The translations under genes were made by a program, and so were the position numbers. 7,279 nt of DNA from JANOQP01 sp044227705 (GTDB taxonomy: Bacteria > Bacteroidota > Bacteroidia > Chitinophagales > Saprospiraceae): positions 1 to 7,279 of the forward strand of contig JBGAWE010000227.1 of the NCBI GenBank assembly GCA_044227705.1, read 5' to 3'. The notes below the pieces were generated by a model that worked only from the letters and a program-made list of their open reading frames with translations, was not told the DNA's origin and did not search any database. This document shows positions 5,101-7,279 of the stretch, one piece after another (the stretch's first letter is position 1; each line of letters begins with the position of its first letter).

Positions 5101-7089
5101 TCCTTTCTCTGGTCGAACGGCGCGACGACGGCCGCGATTTCCGGCCTCGCGGCGGGCGCGTACTCCTGCACGGTTTCCGATGCGGGCGGCTGCCAGTCGG
5201 TCGGCTCGACGGCCATCGGGCAGCCGCCGGTCTTGAGCCTGACGGCGACGGCCACCGCCTGCACCGCGCCCGGCTCGACGGACGGGACGGCCACCGCGAC
5301 GGCCAGCGGCGGCACCCCGGTTTTTTCCTATCAATGGAGCAACGGCGCGACGACGGCCGCGATTTCCGGCCTCGAGCCGGGCAGCTACGCGGTCACGGCG
5401 ACCGACGCGAACGGCTGCACGGCGGTGCAGGGCGCGGTCGTCCTGCCGTTCGGCTGTGCGCTGTCGGCGGCTGTTTCCTCCACGAACGTCAGCTGCTTCG
5501 GCGCGGCCGACGGCACCGCGACGGCCACCGCGACGGGCGGCAGCGGCCCGACCTTCCTCTGGTCGAACGGCGCGACGACGGCGGCAATCTCCGGCCTCGC
5601 GCCGGGCGCGTACTCCTGCACGATTTCGGACGCGAACGGCTGTTTGTCGGTCGGCTCGGCGATGATTTCAGAACCAACGGCTTTGAACCTGACGGCCACT
5701 TCGACGGCCTGCACCGCGCCCGGCTCGACGGACGGGACGGCCACCGCGACGGTCGGCGGCGGCACGCCCGGTTTCACTTTCTTGTGGAGCAACGGCCTGG
5801 CGACGGCCGCGATTTCCGGCCTCGCGCCGGGCAGCTACGCGGTCACGGCGACCGACGCCAACGGCTGCACGGCGGCGCAAAGCGCAACCGTCGCGCCGTT
5901 CGGCTGCGCGGTCGCGGCGGCGGTTTTGACGGCGAACATCTCGTGCTTCGGCGCGGCCGACGGCGCGGCCGAGGCCAGTTCGACGGGCGGGACGGCCCCT
6001 TTTCAATACCTCTGGTCGAACGGCGCGACCACGTCCTCCATCCAAAACCTCGGCCCCGGCGGCGGCTCGGTGACGGTGACGGACGCGGCGGGCTGCCCGG
6101 GCGTGGCCTTTTTCGAGATTCTCGAACCGGCTGTTTTGCAAAGCGCGGTGGCCGTGATTTCAAACAACACCTGCCCGGAGGGCATGGACGGCGCCGCCAC
6201 CGCGACGGCCACCGGCGGGAAGCCGCCCCACAGCTTCCAATGGTCGAACGGACAGAGCGGCCCGACGGCCAGCGGCCTGCCGACCGGGCCCGTCTCGCTG
6301 ACCGTGACCGACGCGAACGGCTGCACCTCGACGGGCGGGGCGACCATTTTTTCAAAAGACACGGAGCCGCCGGTCTTGACCTGCCCGGCCGGGTTTGCGG
6401 TCTGCGGCGGCGAGTCGGTCAGCTTCGCCGAGCCGGTGGCGACGGACAACTGCTCGCTCGGCGCGGCCAAGCCGTTGCTGACGGGCGGGCTGCCGTCGGG
6501 CGCGGCCTTCCCGCTCGGCACGACGGTCGAGGTTTTTCAGGTGACCGACGCGAGCGGGAACGCGGCGACGTGCAGTTTCACGGTTATGGTAGAGGAATGG
6601 CCGACGGCAGCGGTCGACTCGGTGAAAAATGATGTTGGCGGTCAGGGCGTGGGCAGCATCGACATCACCATCGGGGCGGGTGCGGCATCGGTCGCTTGGA
6701 CGAAGAACGGGCTGCCCTTCTCCAACCAGACGGACTTGACGGGCCTTTTCATGGGCAGTTACGCCTGCACCGTGACCGGTGCGAACGGCTGCACGACCAC
6801 CGTCGGGCCAATCGACGTGCTGAACACGGTGACGACGGGCGGGCTTTTTGAGGAAGACTTTGTCCGTCTTGTTCCAAACCCGGCGGCGGATGAGTTCCGT
6901 GTTGAGACGGGCGGCTGGCAGCCGGTCTTTCTGAAAATCTTTGATGCGCGGGGTTTGAAAGTGGTCGATTTGCCCGAGTTCTCGGTCGGGCCGGTCGGCA
7001 TTGAAAGGTTGCCGGATGGGGTCTATTTTGTGGAAATCGGTGGCCGATTGGGTGGGGTGGAGGTGTCGCGGTTGATGAAACTGAAGTGA
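2065..7089 (+). CDS. Giant T9SS-exported surface protein with SprB repeats, Ig/PKD-like modules and HYR domain
   Basis: The product has 1,674 residues and is probably a secreted or cell-surface adhesin. The ATG at 2065 starts a typical signal peptide (MKRALLSALLPLFFLSKTMA, cleavage likely before Q21). A Cys-rich N-terminal domain follows (22-157, eleven cysteines), resembling bacterial pre-peptidase C-terminal domains. PKD-like modules occupy about 158-262 and 263-352. Two SprB-type repeats cover 365-428 and 431-504. Four Ig-like modules lie at roughly 515-588, 591-667, 670-745 and 748-830. Eight further SprB repeats span 832-1430, with cores of the form CFGxxDGTA, LWSNGATTAAISGL, PGSYxVTxTDANGC. 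A HYR module follows (1432-1511, TCP to ATCSFTV), then another Ig/SprB-like module (1514-1589). The T9SS type A sorting domain occupies 1597-1674 (LVPNPAADEF, FLKIFDARG, LPDGVYFVEI, final MKLK). SprB repeats are named after the Flavobacterium gliding adhesin SprB; adhesion or matrix function here is inference. Export would be Sec across the inner membrane, then T9SS across the outer. The repeat body is far more GC-rich than the ends. Confidence 0.95.
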   Translation: MKRALLSALLPLFFLSKTMAQVPPACSPPVATPGETCAETCVTCSGLNNYMGTTAERQPSSIPNFCGSNENDQFFGFVAGATTATFTVTPSNCTNGDGVQIALYDDCEGVPLACNGGCSSCGGVPQAITVSNMVVGKNYWVLVDGWAGDICDFTLTMNPASAVIAPPVSWPSGAAVTGPAAVCTNDPREFCVPVASGAGFYQWTIPSDASINGISGPGPIALAAPDGHCATVLFGNSTGSKTVCAKAVNSCNSAAQLCKTVTTYAPSTATISGSTTTCVPSPIQVSIPVHFTGIGPWSITYNIDGSGGYTVNNITANPYTLTVIADGEVALTGVVGTGGCAGTASGSFLIVHSVVGFTGAATGATCFGLANGSVSVVPYSGAAPFNFSWSPPQGNTDNPTNLAAGTYTVTVTDAVGCTNSASYVVAQPMALAVNFINVVQPGCSTPNGGSVTAAPSGGTPGFTYHWSTGATTATISGLAVGSYSVTVTDAYTCTKAETFVLTANNSQPLAMAAAAQLTCAAATATVSGSGSSTGPSIAYLWTTAGGQISGPANELNCLAAAPGTYQILVTNTASGCTATASAVVSQNNAAPGATASGGTITCLLPADTLFGSSPTPGATFEWTGPGGFFSTNQNPVAAAPGDYFLKVTNPANGCTSTATAALLANNAPPTATASGGTLTCSVGTVNLTGSSSESGSAFLWAGPGGFSSTLQNPPVSVAGLYHLVVTSVSSGCTGAADAVVSQNTAAPTASATVPGNLNCVNSSVTIDGSASSQGPDFSHNWTTADGHIVSGGNTPTPVVDQPGLYLLSILNTSNGCTASTAVTVAQSTTVAAGISSIENAACFGGSNGAATAAATGGSGSFTYLWSNGATTATASGLPAGTYQVTATDGEGCTGTASATVGEPPVLLANATATPVSAPGSADGTAAASPSGGTPVFSYQWSNGATTAAISGLAPGSYSVVVTDANGCTATQTVVVNDAGCALSALINATNVTCFGAADGTATAQAAGASGGLSFLWSNGATTAAISGLAAGAYSCTVSDAGGCQSVGSTAIGQPPVLSLTATATACTAPGSTDGTATATASGGTPVFSYQWSNGATTAAISGLEPGSYAVTATDANGCTAVQGAVVLPFGCALSAAVSSTNVSCFGAADGTATATATGGSGPTFLWSNGATTAAISGLAPGAYSCTISDANGCLSVGSAMISEPTALNLTATSTACTAPGSTDGTATATVGGGTPGFTFLWSNGLATAAISGLAPGSYAVTATDANGCTAAQSATVAPFGCAVAAAVLTANISCFGAADGAAEASSTGGTAPFQYLWSNGATTSSIQNLGPGGGSVTVTDAAGCPGVAFFEILEPAVLQSAVAVISNNTCPEGMDGAATATATGGKPPHSFQWSNGQSGPTASGLPTGPVSLTVTDANGCTSTGGATIFSKDTEPPVLTCPAGFAVCGGESVSFAEPVATDNCSLGAAKPLLTGGLPSGAAFPLGTTVEVFQVTDASGNAATCSFTVMVEEWPTAAVDSVKNDVGGQGVGSIDITIGAGAASVAWTKNGLPFSNQTDLTGLFMGSYACTVTGANGCTTTVGPIDVLNTVTTGGLFEEDFVRLVPNPAADEFRVETGGWQPVFLKIFDARGLKVVDLPEFSVGPVGIERLPDGVYFVEIGGRLGGVEVSRLMKLK
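4783..6135 (+). repeat. Three-copy in-frame super-repeat of two SprB domains (about 450 bases each)
   Basis: Within the large gene, SprB repeats alternate between two types. Type A contains TAPGSTDGTATA and ends in a PFGC-like linker. Type B contains CFGAADGTATA and ends in a QPPVL or EPTAL linker. A+B pairs recur at 4783-5235 (453 bases), 5236-5685 (450) and 5686-6135 (450). DNA identity is high in places: 4852-4921 and 5305-5374 are identical over 70 bases (offset 453), 5257-5302 and 5707-5752 over 46 bases (offset 450), and 5376-5408 and 5826-5858 over 33 bases (offset 450). This points to tandem duplication of a two-domain block. Confidence 0.85.
6358..6600 (+). other. HYR (hyalin-repeat) module coding segment
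   Basis: Residues 1432-1512 of the large protein carry the hallmarks of a HYR domain: DTEPPVLTCPAGF at the start, ATDNCS in the middle, FPLGTTVEVFQVTDASGNAA and CSFTVMV at the end. HYR is an Ig-like fold frequent in secreted Bacteroidota proteins with SprB repeats. It marks the switch from the SprB tract to the C-terminal region. Confidence 0.8.
6853..7089 (+). other. T9SS type A C-terminal sorting domain
   Basis: Residues 1597-1674 match the type IX secretion sorting domain: LVPNPAADEF at the start, a strand pair around FLKIFDARGLKVVDL, the LPDGVYFVEI turn, and a final strand ending in MKLK at the extreme C-terminus. In this family the domain directs export through the outer membrane and is usually removed or swapped for a surface anchor. 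Its DNA is less GC-rich than the repeat body (the stretch 7021-7080 is 53% GC). Confidence 0.9.
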
Positions 7090-7127
7090 GGGACGGAGTG
7101 GGGGATTCAAGTTTCAAAAAGGCTATC

Positions 7128-7279
7128 ATGGAAAACAAAATCGTCATTTTTCAGGAAAAGGGCATCCGCCGCATCTGGCACGGGGAGGAATGGTGGTTCT
7201 CGGTCGTCGATGTCGTCGAGGTGCTTTCCGGCTCGAACAACCCGCGCCGGTACTGGAGCGACCTCAAAATCAAGCTCAG
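7128..7279 (+). CDS. BRO-N domain protein (phage-antirepressor-like), 5' part only
   Basis: The ATG at 7128 opens a frame that continues past the window end; 50 residues are visible. MENKIVIFQEKGIRRIW leads into EEWWFSVVDVVEVLSGSNNP and RRYWSDLKIKL, the typical start of the BRO-N family (baculovirus repeated ORF N-terminal domain, shared with phage antirepressors): an Ile/Val strand, the W-F-S-V-x-D-V-V core and the NPxxYW motif. Family members bind DNA and are common in phages, mobile elements and Bacteroidota chromosomes. The target and the C-terminal domain cannot be seen. The gene starts 38 bases after the large surface-protein gene, close enough for read-through, with no clear terminator in the gap, though independent acquisition is just as likely. 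Confidence 0.85.
   Translation, partial: MENKIVIFQEKGIRRIWHGEEWWFSVVDVVEVLSGSNNPRRYWSDLKIKL

Noticed and set aside
3817..5334. A long minus-strand open frame (505 codons), and a similar one at 2107-3612
   Set aside because: Their Arg/Gly/Ala-rich translations come from the high GC content opposite the repeat gene and show no domains.
4555..6354. Regularly spaced repeats suggesting a CRISPR array
   Set aside because: The repeats are in frame, about 225 or 450 bases in period, and encode protein domains; there are no short repeat/unique spacer units.
5334..6632. A 432-codon + strand open frame inside the repeat region
   Set aside because: It is a frame-shifted reading of the SprB repeats; its apparent repeats (RRDDGR, DGHRDG) mirror the DNA repeats of the true frame.

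Overview
The window looks like a piece of a Bacteroidota chromosome, most likely from the Saprospiria or a related high-GC lineage. The main evidence is a 1,674-residue secreted protein (2065-7089). It combines a signal peptide, SprB-type repeats, a HYR module and a C-terminal type IX secretion (T9SS type A) sorting domain, a combination characteristic of this phylum. None of the start codons has an obvious Shine-Dalgarno sequence, which is also usual in Bacteroidota. The lineage below phylum level is inference.

Layout, all genes on the + strand: the last 27 codons of an unidentified gene (3-86); a 309-residue, probably all-helical protein of unknown function with at most a faint resemblance to RteC-type regulators (164-1093); a 203-base intergenic region holding four perfect or near-perfect inverted repeats (1097-1259); two tightly linked small genes, a 125-residue orphan (1297-1674) and a 114-residue protein with a predicted ribbon-helix-helix (RHH) segment followed by one membrane span (1679-2023); the giant cell-surface or secreted repeat protein (2065-7089); and the first 50 codons of a BRO-N (phage-antirepressor-like) protein that runs off the window (7128-7279).

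The four genes from 1297 onward are separated by only 4, 41 and 38 bases, so they could be transcribed together. I see no convincing terminator or Bacteroidota-type promoter between them. If so, a DNA-binding-like membrane protein and a small partner precede a T9SS-exported adhesin-like protein. The most distinctive features are the RHH-plus-membrane-span protein, the hairpin-dense leader, and the adhesin's three-copy, two-domain super-repeat of about 450 bases, which contains a perfect 70-base direct repeat and could change copy number by recombination. No rRNA, tRNA, CRISPR array, transposase or recombinase was seen.
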